Source: Clostridia bacterium
GTDB taxonomy: Bacteria > Bacillota > Clostridia > TANB77 > CAG-508
Length of the DNA: 64,000 bases
Assembly (NCBI GenBank): GCA_017517685.1
Contig: JAFWYK010000005.1
Coordinates: forward strand, 1 to 64,000
Direction: 5' to 3'
Position numbers and translations under genes: made by a program. Shown here piece by piece: positions 1-8,183 of the stretch (positions within the stretch are counted from its first letter, which is position 1; each line of letters starts with the position of its first letter). A model generated the notes under the pieces. It saw nothing but the letters and a program-made list of their open reading frames with translations, had not been told where the DNA came from and made no database searches.

Positions 1-483
1 ACTTGCGGTATATCGTCCTTTGTGAGCGGCGGTCTGCCTAACTTGCATTTTTAAATACTCATCAGTAACAGCATTTTCATTTATTTTTAATTTTTTATAA
101 TCATTTTCACTTAATTTTAATGAAAACTCCAATATAGTAAATCCTTCATTACAAACAGCAGAAACTAATTCTACACTTGTATCATCAAAAGCTAAAACTT
201 GATTTTCTATTGGTTGTTTATATTCAATATATTTACTTGAAAATTTAATTCCTAGCCAATCTGTCGCAGGTATTCCATCAATCGTTCCACCTGTTGCAGC
301 ATAAACTGTAAAAGTTCCTATAATTGTAAAAATCATTGAAATTACAACTGTGACAAATCTTCTTAAATAAGACTTTTTCATTTTTTTATTTCTTAGAGTA
401 AGGTTTATTCTATTTTGAACTCTAATTGGTATTTCTATATCATTTTGACTTACACATTTTAAAATCTCTTCAATACTATTCAT
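1..483 (-). CDS. Probable anti-sigma factor, DUF4179-like (partial, cut by window edge)
   Basis: The frame starts with ATG at 483, inside the last codons of the upstream sigma gene (stop at 476), and stays open to the window edge; 161 codons are visible. About 35 soluble residues are followed by one hydrophobic membrane segment (around residues 43-62) and an outward-facing part. That layout, translationally coupled behind an ECF sigma gene, is what DUF4179-type anti-sigma factors show, so I infer that it binds the sigma factor at the membrane. Odd: the last 14-16 codons (bases 1-45) are much richer in G and C than the rest and read VRQTAAHKGRYTAS, which does not look like a continuation of this family. 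The true C-terminus may have been replaced by an insertion or an assembly join. Confidence 0.6.
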   Translation of the reverse strand, partial: MNSIEEILKCVSQNDIEIPIRVQNRINLTLRNKKMKKSYLRRFVTVVISMIFTIIGTFTVYAATGGTIDGIPATDWLGIKFSSKYIEYKQPIENQVLAFDDTSVELVSAVCNEGFTILEFSLKLSENDYKKLKINENAVTDEYLKMQVRQTAAHKGRYTAS

Positions 484-997
484 ACAAATCACCTCCATAC
501 TCTTTTCTTAATTTTTCTTTAGCTCGAACAATTTTGCTTCTAATTGTACTCTCATTTATTTTTAGTATTTTACTAATTTCTTTTGTAGAATAATCTGAAT
601 AATAATATAACGTCAAAATTAATTTTTCTTCGTCTTTTAAATTCCTAATTAAATAATCAAAACTCACGCTGTCTAACTGTATTTGATCAATCTCATTTTG
701 ATATTCATTAATAATAGTTTGGTCGTTATAATCATTATGTTTCTTTTTCCTTTTATTAATTTTATTACATTCATTTATTAATATTTTTACTAACCAAGTT
801 TTGAAAAAAGAAGAATTTCGTAGTTTCCTTAAATTCTTATAACAAGCAATAATAGTTTCTTGAATTGCGTCTGCTATATCATCTTCATTCTTTAATCTAC
901 TTTTGGCTATTAAATACATTTCATTTTGAGTCAAATATATTAATTCATTAAATGCATTCTCATCATGCTTTTTTGCCTTTTCTACAAGTTCTTCCAC
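476..997 (-). CDS. ECF-type RNA polymerase sigma factor
   Basis: 173 residues. Region 2 lies at about residues 10-80 (helix ending DIADAIQETIIACYKNL, then FFKTWLVKILINECNK) and region 4 at about 118-167 (DEEKLILTLYYYSDYSTKEI, then a recognition helix INESTIRSKIVRAKEKLRK). The acidic-basic linker between them is typical of small extracytoplasmic-function sigma factors, which direct RNA polymerase to stress or envelope genes. The start is GTG at 997, chosen because a strong GGAGGG site sits 6 bases upstream and no better start exists. It overlaps the anti-sigma gene downstream by 8 bases. It has its own transcript, because a terminator for the preceding gene lies at 1087-1118. The regulon cannot be told from the sequence. 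Confidence 0.9.
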   Translation of the reverse strand: MEELVEKAKKHDENAFNELIYLTQNEMYLIAKSRLKNEDDIADAIQETIIACYKNLRKLRNSSFFKTWLVKILINECNKINKRKKKHNDYNDQTIINEYQNEIDQIQLDSVSFDYLIRNLKDEEKLILTLYYYSDYSTKEISKILKINESTIRSKIVRAKEKLRKEYGGDLYE

Positions 998-1086
998 AAA
1001 ATCCCTCCAATCAAAATTATATATTTACAATAATTAGATATTTCAACAATATAATTTTGTTGCATTAATTAAAAATATTTTATCAT

Positions 1087-1118
1087 AAAAAAAGATTAGT
1101 TATTTTCATAACTAATCC
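1087..1118 (-). terminator. Rho-independent terminator
   Basis: Stem GATTAGTTAT/ATAACTAATC (1094-1103 with 1108-1117) followed on the minus strand by seven T. It ends the gene at 1131-2111 and separates it from the sigma operon. Confidence 0.85.
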
Positions 1119-1130
1119 CAAAATTGTAAT

Positions 1131-2111
1131 TTATTTGTTTAATTCTTTATTTGCCTCATTAATTATTTGTCCTTTATAACCAATAACTAAATCTTTTAAT
1201 CCATCTAATGTACTATATTTAAGAATTGTATAATCTTCATACATAAACTCTGTACTTCCACCATCTGAATAATCTCCTCTATAACAAATTCCATATTTTG
1301 CATCTATTTTAGCTTGATTTAATATATCTTCTACTGTTAAAACTTTTTCTTCTAATGCTTTTTCAAATGTATAAACCATATCATTTTCAATAGTAAAATC
1401 TACATCTCCACCCAAAGTATGTACACTATATTCATATTCAGAATTCTCTTTTTTATCTATTATTGTTTTTAATTCTTTATCTTTTCTTTGTTGATAATTT
1501 AATTCAAATTTATTTGTATAATTTGAACTTCCTAAACTATAACTACAAATTATAGGAAATTCCACAACTTCTATAAATACATACGGACTTGTTTCAAAAC
1601 GAAGTCTTACAATTCCATCTTCAACATTTCTTTTAAGCAAGTATTTATAGTTAAAAATTTTTGCTGTGGTTTCATCATTATTTATTGTATAAACAAAATA
1701 ACCATATAACTCTTCAAAATCTTCTGTATTTAAAGTAGTTGTTCCATCTTTTTGTACATTTTCAGAATAAGTTCCTGGTACAAATTTTAATTTTTTTTCT
1801 ACATACTTATCTTCTGAAGTATATTCGTGAATAATTAAAGTTTGTTCTTCAGCAGAATCAATGGATGCAGAATTTATAAAATTTTCAATCAAAGTTTCAT
1901 TATTTATTTCTCCATTTTTTATTTTAACTATTCCAAAATCATTGCTTTCTTCTGGATTAATTTCTGGTGGGGCATAATCATATCCCCAAGTGCTAAATAC
2001 AACTGGTTTATTATTTTTCATCATATTTATATCAATTAAATACATTGTTATACCTAAAATTATAACAATTAAAACTACAAACAATGCAATAAATATTTTT
2101 TTATTTTTCAT
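1131..2111 (-). CDS. Membrane-anchored protein of unknown function
   Basis: 326 residues when started at the ATG at 2111, which has a GGTGA site 6-7 bases upstream; an in-frame ATG at 2132 has none and is rejected. One N-terminal membrane segment (about residues 4-26) leaves the rest, mostly beta-type hydrophilic sequence, outside the membrane. No lipobox cysteine is present. A Gly-Tyr-Asp-Tyr-Ala-Pro-Pro stretch follows the anchor. I do not recognise the family. An extended -10 (TGATATAAT on the minus strand, 2206-2214) lies about 95 bases upstream. It neighbours an ECF sigma/anti-sigma pair but is a separate transcript; a role in envelope response is only a guess. Confidence 0.75.
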   Translation of the reverse strand: MKNKKIFIALFVVLIVIILGITMYLIDINMMKNNKPVVFSTWGYDYAPPEINPEESNDFGIVKIKNGEINNETLIENFINSASIDSAEEQTLIIHEYTSEDKYVEKKLKFVPGTYSENVQKDGTTTLNTEDFEELYGYFVYTINNDETTAKIFNYKYLLKRNVEDGIVRLRFETSPYVFIEVVEFPIICSYSLGSSNYTNKFELNYQQRKDKELKTIIDKKENSEYEYSVHTLGGDVDFTIENDMVYTFEKALEEKVLTVEDILNQAKIDAKYGICYRGDYSDGGSTEFMYEDYTILKYSTLDGLKDLVIGYKGQIINEANKELNK

Positions 2112-2352
2112 ATATATCACCAATCCCTTCATTTATAATACAAATTAGATAACGAAATGGTTTCAAAAAAAAGAATATTTTTTCAACTTACTATTTATCG
2201 ATTAGATTATATCATAATACAATATCATTTTATAGTTATTCTTTCATAAACTCTCTCAAACTTCAATATATAAGAAATATCTTTCAACCAACTTTTCAAT
2301 CAAAAGTGCATTTTTTGTTGATATATAGACTAGTTATCTTTCCGTCGCTACC

Positions 2353-2385
2353 AAAATCCAGCTATTTTAGCTGGATTTTTTATTT
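2353..2385 (+). terminator. Orphan rho-independent terminator, plus strand
   Basis: Perfect 12-bp stem AAAATCCAGCTA/TAGCTGGATTTT with a 3-base loop, then a T-rich tail. No plus-strand gene lies upstream within 2.3 kb. Confidence 0.75.
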
Positions 2386-2405
2386 TTTTAAATTAGAATG
2401 TAAAC

Positions 2406-2436
2406 ATAAAAAATCACCTAACAAAAGGTGATTTTC
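2406..2436 (-). terminator. Rho-independent terminator
   Basis: Stem AAAATCACCT/AGGTGATTTT (2410-2419 with 2426-2435) with a T tail on the minus strand; ends the gene at 2459-3277. Confidence 0.85.
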
Positions 2437-2458
2437 TTAATCCTAAAACTGTATTTAT

Positions 2459-3277
2459 TTAATATCTAGATATATTTAATATATATGAATCTTCAATTAA
2501 TAATTCTCCCGACATTCCATCAAATATCAATGGAATTTCAGCTCCTATATGTTCATATTTATATTCAAGCATTAATCTTGGCATAGTTTCAATATATTCA
2601 TCATAAATAATAAATGGTTCGTTTATTTCTTCAATTAAAACTTTATCTTTTTTAATACGTCCATCATCTCCAAGTTTACAGGTATATAAAGACACCTTTA
2701 CAGCTGTTGATTTAGGAACTATTACAAATCGATTTCCATTTCCATCAACTTTATTATCTCTATAATCATATACATTTAATGAATTATAAAAACTTTCATC
2801 AAGAAAATAATCATTAATAAAAGTATCTAAATTTCTATCAGAAACATATCCAACTCCCAAAACATGTTTATCTTGAAAATTAATTATTGTTTTTGATGCT
2901 TTTTCAATTACTTTATTATTATTAAAATCAACTATATCTTGTGAAAATATTTCTTTTGCATATCCAGTTTCTTTATCAAATACATATTCTGCTGAAACTT
3001 CATATTGTGTTGATACTGTTGCAACAAATTCACCTTTGTCATTATAATAACATTCTATAGTTTCATAAGTATCTTCTAAATTGTTTAAAGAGTAATAGTC
3101 TTCAATTTTCTTTTTCCACTCTTCAAATGTTTCTCCCATAAAACTTTCAGATGAATTTTCATTTTCATTTATTGTATTATCATTGCTATTATCTTTTTGA
3201 TATATATTAAAGCCAATTCCCATAACTATTAATGCAATAATTATACCTATCACAATTCCAATTATTATTTTTTTCAT
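2459..3277 (-). CDS. Membrane-anchored protein of unknown function
   Basis: 272 residues; one N-terminal membrane helix (about residues 3-26) and an extracytoplasmic part that begins with an Asn/Ser/Glu-rich linker (residues 28-50). ATG at 3277 with AAGGA 8 bases upstream. No lipobox and no family that I recognise. It resembles its neighbours (1131-2111, 3543-4085) in size and in having a single anchor, which suggests a small cluster of envelope proteins, but the sequences are not obviously related. Confidence 0.75.
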   Translation of the reverse strand: MKKIIIGIVIGIIIALIVMGIGFNIYQKDNSNDNTINENENSSESFMGETFEEWKKKIEDYYSLNNLEDTYETIECYYNDKGEFVATVSTQYEVSAEYVFDKETGYAKEIFSQDIVDFNNNKVIEKASKTIINFQDKHVLGVGYVSDRNLDTFINDYFLDESFYNSLNVYDYRDNKVDGNGNRFVIVPKSTAVKVSLYTCKLGDDGRIKKDKVLIEEINEPFIIYDEYIETMPRLMLEYKYEHIGAEIPLIFDGMSGELLIEDSYILNISRY

Positions 3278-3299
3278 TTTATTTTCCTTTTCTTATATA

Positions 3300-3336
3300 A
3301 AACAAGCCATAAGAAAGCTTTAACTACTTATGGCTA
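3300..3336 (-). terminator. Probable rho-independent terminator
   Basis: Stem AGCCATAAG/CTTATGGCT (3305-3313 with 3327-3335), 13-base loop, weak T tail TTGTTTTAT on the minus strand. It lies behind the two-lipoprotein operon. Confidence 0.6.
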
Positions 3337-3356
3337 TATAATATTTAAATTTAAAC

Positions 3357-3526
3357 TTATTCTACAGTTTCAGCAGGTGCAGATTCACTGTATGTTAAAG
3401 AATTAATAATTGATTTTACTTCTGGTTCACCTTCAGTTTTTTCTGCTCCACATCCTGTTAATGTGAATAATCCTACTATCAATAAAACAGAAATTAATGC
3501 ATATGTAATTATTTTTTTATATTCAT
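3357..3526 (-). pseudogene. Small lipoprotein gene with its start out of frame at a poly(A) tract
   Basis: Behind a good ribosome site (AGAAGGA, 3534-3540) and ATG at 3526, translation stops after MNIKK because of a run of seven A (T7 on the plus strand, 3512-3518). With one more A the frame becomes a complete 56-residue lipoprotein: a hydrophobic signal, the lipobox LTGC, then an acidic tail ending ESAPAETVE with the stop at 3357. It lies 16 bases behind another lipoprotein gene that begins the same way. So this is a recently frameshifted gene, a phase-variable gene caught in the off state, or a homopolymer error. Slippage by RNA polymerase on A7 could also restore some product. Confidence 0.7.
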
Positions 3527-3542
3527 ATTTAATTCCTTCTAT

Positions 3543-4085
3543 TTATTTTGTTGCTTTAAATTCAAGGTTATTTAAAGCATTTTGAACTTGTTCAGATTTG
3601 AATATTTCGTTAATATCGCTATTTTCTACAGTTTCATCTAATAGATATACACAGAAATTACAAAATACATTAAATGTTGGATCTGATGTGTCTAATAAAA
3701 TATATCCATATATTCCATCATCATCTGAATAATATCCATCATATTCACCAAATTTTGTTTCTTCAAAGATTTCATTTTCTTTTGCTGAAGTTTTAAATTG
3801 TTCATATGCTTCTTTTGCTTCTGTATCTAACGTTATATCTAAAACATAGTTATTTTCTGTATTTTCAAGTCTTACGAAATTAGGCTCTTCTTCATCAAAT
3901 TCTGTTACTGTATCATTTGTATTTACACGCATTGAATATGTTGTATCATTCATATGTGTAAAATCTAATGTTAAATCAACTCCTTTTGATTTACTAGTTC
4001 CATCATTATTAGTGCATCCTGTTAAAAATAGTAATCCACATATTAGTAATACTACAATTAATACTATTGTTATAGTTTTTTTCAT
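3543..4085 (-). CDS. Lipoprotein of unknown function
   Basis: 180 residues with a type II signal: basic MKK, hydrophobic core, lipobox LTGC with the cysteine at residue 24, then a Thr/Asn/Ser linker. The mature part is acidic and probably beta-rich. Lgt (encoded at 50499-51293) would attach its lipid. First gene of a two-gene operon with the frameshifted small lipoprotein at 3357-3526. ATG at 4085. Family not recognised. Confidence 0.8.
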   Translation of the reverse strand: MKKTITIVLIVVLLICGLLFLTGCTNNDGTSKSKGVDLTLDFTHMNDTTYSMRVNTNDTVTEFDEEEPNFVRLENTENNYVLDITLDTEAKEAYEQFKTSAKENEIFEETKFGEYDGYYSDDDGIYGYILLDTSDPTFNVFCNFCVYLLDETVENSDINEIFKSEQVQNALNNLEFKATK

Positions 4086-4114
4086 AATTTACACCTCACT
4101 TATATATTTACATC

Positions 4115-4990
4115 TTATTCTTCCCAAGCTCTTTTTTCTGCTTCATCAGCTATTGATGTATATCTAGCTCCAAAATTAAATGTAGCATTAAACATATCAG
4201 TAGCAACATTTTTCATTTCATTCTTTGCATCATCTAAACCTTCTGCATCTTTTCTTATAGCTGCTTTTGCTAAATTTCCTAATGCTTTTACAGAATCAAC
4301 CCCAGCTTTAAATTGAGCTCTTTCTTTTCCTGTCCCTGTAAAGTCTTCTTTAATACTTCCTAAAAGGCTTTCACTAGCTCTACCAAAAAGTTTGTTTAAG
4401 TGAGCTTTTGCTAGACCACCACAATTAGCATCATCAGTATTTTTTTCAAATGGTATTCTTATCTTTGGAACATATGGATGTAGTCTACCACCATTCACTT
4501 GATTATTAGTCCATCCATTTTCATCGATAGGGCATCTAAAAATTATTTCTATTCCTGATTCAGAATATTTCTTTTGTCCTTCTCCTGTAGAAGTATTTTC
4601 AACATTATAATAATTAAAATCTTGAATTTGGTCATATCTAAATAATTCTTTTACATTTTTCTTATTATATTTTGGAGAAATAACTTCAAACATACCTATA
4701 GAGTCAACAAAAATAATGCCATCCCAACCACTAACAAAACGTTCTTTTTTACTTTTGTCAAGTGGTGCAACTTCTTTTTCATATAAAATATTATGTTTTT
4801 TCATATATTCGATATGATTTGAAATGAATCCATTATCAAATTTTGAAACATCTATATATGCACTACAATTTTTTTCACATTCTTTACATATATATGTTTT
4901 GTCTTTAAGTTTTTTTCTTGATAATGCACCAACTTGTTGTTCACAAAAAACGCAGTTTTGTTTAGAAAATAAGTCTGAAAAAAAACCCAT
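4115..4990 (-). CDS. Zinc-binding protein, DUF4428-like N-terminus
   Basis: 291 residues. It opens with MGFFSDLFSKQNCVFC and carries two CxxC pairs (C13/C16 and C35/C38), the pattern of DUF4428 proteins, in which a short zinc knuckle precedes a beta-rich domain. The middle (about residues 85-180) is beta-rich and the C-terminal quarter is helical and alanine-rich. There is no signal or membrane segment, so it is cytoplasmic. Start ATG 4990 with GGGAG upstream. The zinc knuckle is visible; the family name is my recollection of the N-terminal pattern, and the function is unknown. Confidence 0.65.
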   Translation of the reverse strand: MGFFSDLFSKQNCVFCEQQVGALSRKKLKDKTYICKECEKNCSAYIDVSKFDNGFISNHIEYMKKHNILYEKEVAPLDKSKKERFVSGWDGIIFVDSIGMFEVISPKYNKKNVKELFRYDQIQDFNYYNVENTSTGEGQKKYSESGIEIIFRCPIDENGWTNNQVNGGRLHPYVPKIRIPFEKNTDDANCGGLAKAHLNKLFGRASESLLGSIKEDFTGTGKERAQFKAGVDSVKALGNLAKAAIRKDAEGLDDAKNEMKNVATDMFNATFNFGARYTSIADEAEKRAWEE

Positions 4991-5066
4991 AAAATATCTC
5001 CCTTCTTTTCATTATATTTATAGAAAAATTATATCATACAAAATGATTATTTGAGTTTGAATTATT

Positions 5067-6734
5067 TTATGGTTTTCGTGTTTTTTGGAACTTTTTTCTA
5101 TATTCATTCGGAGTTAAATAATTATTTTTTTTCATATAATAAATAAAACTATTTACTGATGTAAATCCACTTTTATCTGAAATTTGGTTAATATTCATAT
5201 TCGTATTTGCTAATAATTCTTTTGCTTTAAGTAATCTACAATGAATTAAAAATTCATGTGGAGTCACTTTAAACTTTTTTAAAATTCTTTTAGTAAATTC
5301 TTTTTCATTATAGTTTTTTTGTTTGCAAATTATTTCTATTATATTGTCATTATTAATATGATCATAAATAATTTCTTTTAATTCTTTATATAACAAATCT
5401 GAAGTTTCTAAATAAGAATATATTATTTCTTTTTTTATTAATTCATACAACGTATCTATTACAATATTTGCGTTATCATTTTTTATTCTACTTATAATGT
5501 CTTGAAGATATGTAAAAAAAGTATTACTTATCATAGGAATGTCCATTACATCAATATTATACTCATTAATAAGCATTTCAATTACTTCTTTTTTTATTGC
5601 TAAAACATAAAAGGTTGTATTCTTTATTTTTTCCATTTCGATAATTTGATTTGCTTCAAAATAATATATATTTTTAGGCATAAACACAATTTCATTAATT
5701 TTTAATAATGATAAAGGAATCAAAAAATAAGAATATTTAGGATTATTGTATATAAGTTCATTTTTGAAATAACAAATTTCATTATAAATTATAAACTCTT
5801 CATTTACAGTTAATTGCAACGATTTATTATTACTCATTTCATCATTTTCATTAGTGCCTTTATAATCTTTTCTATATTGAGTTGGAGATATTTTATTTTT
5901 CTTTATAAAAATTTCCGAAAAATATTTTCCATCTTTAAAACCACATTCTTTTGCTATATCATTAATTGATAATATAGAATATTTTAATAACATTTTTGCG
6001 TTTGAAAGTTTAACTTTTAATATAAATTGATGAAGTGGAATTTTATAATATCGTTGAAATAATTTCTCCAGTGAATTTACAGTATAATTATTTAAATCTG
6101 CAGTTATTTTTACAATATCAGGTTTATTATAATTTGTAGCAATAAAGTTGGCTATATTATAAAATTTCTCGTCCTTTGTATTTTTTCTTTTTCTATTATC
6201 TTTATTTTCTGTTAAACCTAATTCAATTAATTCTTCACAAATTAATTCTTTTAAATTATTTAAAATTTCATTTTTGAATACATTATTTTCTTTATAAATC
6301 TTACTAAATCTTAACAGATATAATGCTAATTTTTTATTAAAAGTAAACTCATAATTAAATTCGCTATTATTTTCATATCCCATTTTATTTAAAATACTAT
6401 TAAAGTATTTATTGTCAATATAAATATCTATATAAGATGATACTTTACTATCAATATCAACATCTATTCCGTGCATTCTATTGGGAGATATTGGATATAT
6501 AGTATCTGCTTCGCCTATATATTTATTTCCTTCAAATAAAATTCCTTCTATATTTGTCAAGGCTACAACAAATTCATAATCTAAATGTTTATGATAAAAT
6601 TTTGTTTTCTTAATACCTTTATTAAAATGAAAAAAAGTAATCTTAAAATTCTCTATCTCAAATACTTCGTATTCTTTATCAAGTGTTTTTAAAATATGAT
6701 TATTTTTAACAATTCCATCATTAATTGTTTTCAT
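5067..6734 (-). CDS. AraC-family regulator with two sensor-HTH modules
   Basis: 555 residues, about twice the usual length. Module 1: cupin-like part (about 30-110, with HKHLDYEFVVAL) and an AraC double helix-turn-helix at about 190-290 (INDIAKECGFKDGKYFSEIF, then KISPTQYRKDY). Module 2: a second beta-rich part (about 305-400), a helical linker and a second AraC domain at about 455-550 (INQISDKSGFTSVNSFIYYM, then LTPNEYRKKF). AraC proteins bind DNA and respond to a ligand in the N-terminal part. ATG 6734 with GGAG 5 bases upstream. It is monocistronic and divergent from the Fic gene. I could not infer its target; having two DNA-binding domains in one chain is unusual. Confidence 0.85.
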   Translation of the reverse strand: MKTINDGIVKNNHILKTLDKEYEVFEIENFKITFFHFNKGIKKTKFYHKHLDYEFVVALTNIEGILFEGNKYIGEADTIYPISPNRMHGIDVDIDSKVSSYIDIYIDNKYFNSILNKMGYENNSEFNYEFTFNKKLALYLLRFSKIYKENNVFKNEILNNLKELICEELIELGLTENKDNRKRKNTKDEKFYNIANFIATNYNKPDIVKITADLNNYTVNSLEKLFQRYYKIPLHQFILKVKLSNAKMLLKYSILSINDIAKECGFKDGKYFSEIFIKKNKISPTQYRKDYKGTNENDEMSNNKSLQLTVNEEFIIYNEICYFKNELIYNNPKYSYFLIPLSLLKINEIVFMPKNIYYFEANQIIEMEKIKNTTFYVLAIKKEVIEMLINEYNIDVMDIPMISNTFFTYLQDIISRIKNDNANIVIDTLYELIKKEIIYSYLETSDLLYKELKEIIYDHINNDNIIEIICKQKNYNEKEFTKRILKKFKVTPHEFLIHCRLLKAKELLANTNMNINQISDKSGFTSVNSFIYYMKKNNYLTPNEYRKKFQKTRKP

Positions 6735-6978
6735 ACTTACTCCATAATTAAATATTTTTCTTGTTTTTTAGAACATAATAATATCATATCTTTACTATAA
6801 TATCAAATTATCTAATTTGAGTAATAGTGTCATCTTTTTGCAATTAATTTCTAAATATATGAATTGTTACTAAAAAATTTACTTTTGCAAGGTATTTTTC
6901 AAAAAGTTTCCTTATAAAAAGAATTTTAACTGTTCACAATTATTCAATACTATTTAGTTTTGAACTATAAAATACCGT

Positions 6979-7024
6979 AAAGTGCAAAAATCGCATTTCA
7001 AAGTGCAAAAATTGCACTTTGAAA
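6979..7024. promoter_or_regulatory. Tandem dyad operator before the Fic gene
   Basis: A perfect 13-bp inverted repeat, arms TTTCAAAGTGCAA (6996-7008) and TTGCACTTTGAAA (7012-7024) around AAA, ends exactly at the -35 box. A degenerate copy of the same element (AAAGTGCAA-AAA-TCGCATTT) begins at 6979, 21 bp away, which is two helix turns. Two dyads in phase before a promoter suggest a dimeric regulator that binds cooperatively; the winged helix of the Fic protein is the nearest candidate. Confidence 0.75.
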
Positions 7025-7053
7025 TTGAAAAATTACTATATTAATGGTATAAT
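7025..7053 (+). promoter_or_regulatory. Promoter of the Fic gene
   Basis: TTGAAA (7025-7030), 17-base spacer, TATAAT (7048-7053), followed by GGAGG at 7062 and ATG at 7074, giving a leader of only about 15 bases. Confidence 0.8.
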
Positions 7054-7073
7054 ATATATATGGAGGTTTTATT

Positions 7074-8138
7074 ATGAGCAAAAAAAATGATTGGAAATTA
7101 GAATTATCTGAATATATAAAACAAGGTGAACCAAGTAAAATTGAAAAAACAAAAGATTGGGAAACTGCAATAGGATTGCAAGAAGTTGATGGATTAAAGC
7201 CATCTAAATATCTAATAGAAACTGCAAAAGAACATATTGAAGGAAATATCGATATTAACGAAGTTAAAGATAGAATTCATCAATATTATGAAGCTTTAGA
7301 TAGTAGAAAAAATGTCGAAGAAGAAAGTTCAGAAGAAGCAGATAAAGTTGCTACTAGAATTACTGAAATATTAAGTGAAAGAGCTTTTAATTTTTCAATA
7401 GCAGAATTATTAAATATTCATAAAAGATTATTTACTGGAATAATTGATAAAGCTGGTGAATTCAGAAATTATAACTTTACAAAAAAAGAATGGGTTTTAG
7501 ATGGAGATACAGTAATATACTCATCTTTTGAAACAATAAAAGATAATTTAGAATATGATTTTGAACAAGAGCAAAACTTTTCATATAAAGATTTGAGTTT
7601 AGAAGAATCAATAAAACATTTATGTAGATTCACTTCTAATATGTGGCAAATACACCCATTCTGTGAGGGTAATACAAGAACAACAGCTGTATTTATTATA
7701 AAATATTTAAGAACATTTGGATTTAATATTAATGATGAAGTATTTTCAGAAAAATCTTGGTATTTTAGAAATTCATTGGTAAGAGCAAATTATAAAAATT
7801 TTGCTAAAAACATTTTTGAAGATACATCTTATTTAGAAAAATTCTTCTATAATTTATTAGCTAATACTAATTTTGAATTAAAAAATAGATATACTCATAT
7901 TGATTATATACAAGAAGATAATGAAGAAATAAAACCAGAAAATTATACATTGGAAGAACAAGCAATAATTAATATCTTAAAAGAAAATCCAAAAGTTAAA
8001 CAAGAAGAAATTGCACAGCAAATCGGAAAATCATTAAGAACAGTAAAAAGTAGAATGATAGAAATGCAAGAAAAAGGATTAATAGAAAGAAAAAATGGAA
8101 AAAGAGATGGCGAGTGGATTATAAATGTTAATAATTAA
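7074..8138 (+). CDS. Fic-family enzyme with N-terminal antitoxin-like region and C-terminal winged helix
   Basis: 354 residues. The Fic core holds the full catalytic motif HPFCEGNTR at 194-202, so it should be able to transfer AMP (or another nucleotide) to a protein hydroxyl. Residues about 30-75 (TAIGLQEVDGLKPSKYLIET and the helices after it) resemble the VbhA-type antitoxin domain fused in cis in some Fic proteins, where an inhibitory helix blocks ATP binding. I did not find a perfect S/TxxxEG inhibitory motif, so inhibition is inferred. The C-terminus (about 285-350, EEIAQQIGKSLRTVKSRMIEMQEKGLIE) is a winged helix that could bind the dyads upstream. Cytoplasmic, monocistronic. Confidence 0.88.
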   Translation: MSKKNDWKLELSEYIKQGEPSKIEKTKDWETAIGLQEVDGLKPSKYLIETAKEHIEGNIDINEVKDRIHQYYEALDSRKNVEEESSEEADKVATRITEILSERAFNFSIAELLNIHKRLFTGIIDKAGEFRNYNFTKKEWVLDGDTVIYSSFETIKDNLEYDFEQEQNFSYKDLSLEESIKHLCRFTSNMWQIHPFCEGNTRTTAVFIIKYLRTFGFNINDEVFSEKSWYFRNSLVRANYKNFAKNIFEDTSYLEKFFYNLLANTNFELKNRYTHIDYIQEDNEEIKPENYTLEEQAIINILKENPKVKQEEIAQQIGKSLRTVKSRMIEMQEKGLIERKNGKRDGEWIINVNN

Positions 8139-8142
8139 GAAA

Positions 8143-8179
8143 AAAGAAGTATTTTGTTAGTTTTACAAAATACTTCTTA
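8143..8179. terminator. Bidirectional terminator
   Basis: 13-bp stem AGAAGTATTTTGT/ACAAAATACTTCT (8145-8157 with 8165-8177) between convergent genes; a strong T tail on the minus strand and a weaker one on the plus strand. Confidence 0.85.
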
Positions 8180-8183
8180 AAAT

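Larger units (their letters stand above)
2112..2458. other. Intergenic region, 347 bp
   Basis: It holds the promoter of the 2111 gene (extended -10 around 2206-2214), an orphan plus-strand terminator (2353-2385) and the minus-strand terminator of the 2459 gene. No gene is visible between 2215 and 2352. The orphan terminator implies a short plus-strand transcript whose promoter I could not place. The 13 bases at 2341-2353 resemble a tRNA 3' end but nothing upstream folds as a tRNA. Confidence 0.5.
6735..7073. other. Divergent intergenic region, 339 bp
   Basis: It separates the AraC gene (minus) from the Fic gene (plus). The right third holds the tandem dyad operator (6979-7024) and the Fic promoter (7025-7053). 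The left part is AT-rich with no clear site or gene. Confidence 0.6.

Noticed and set aside
2341..2353. Bases like a tRNA 3' end (CCGTCGCTACCA) before a terminator
   Set aside because: The 70 bases upstream do not form acceptor, anticodon or T arms, so no tRNA or clear attachment remnant can be supported.
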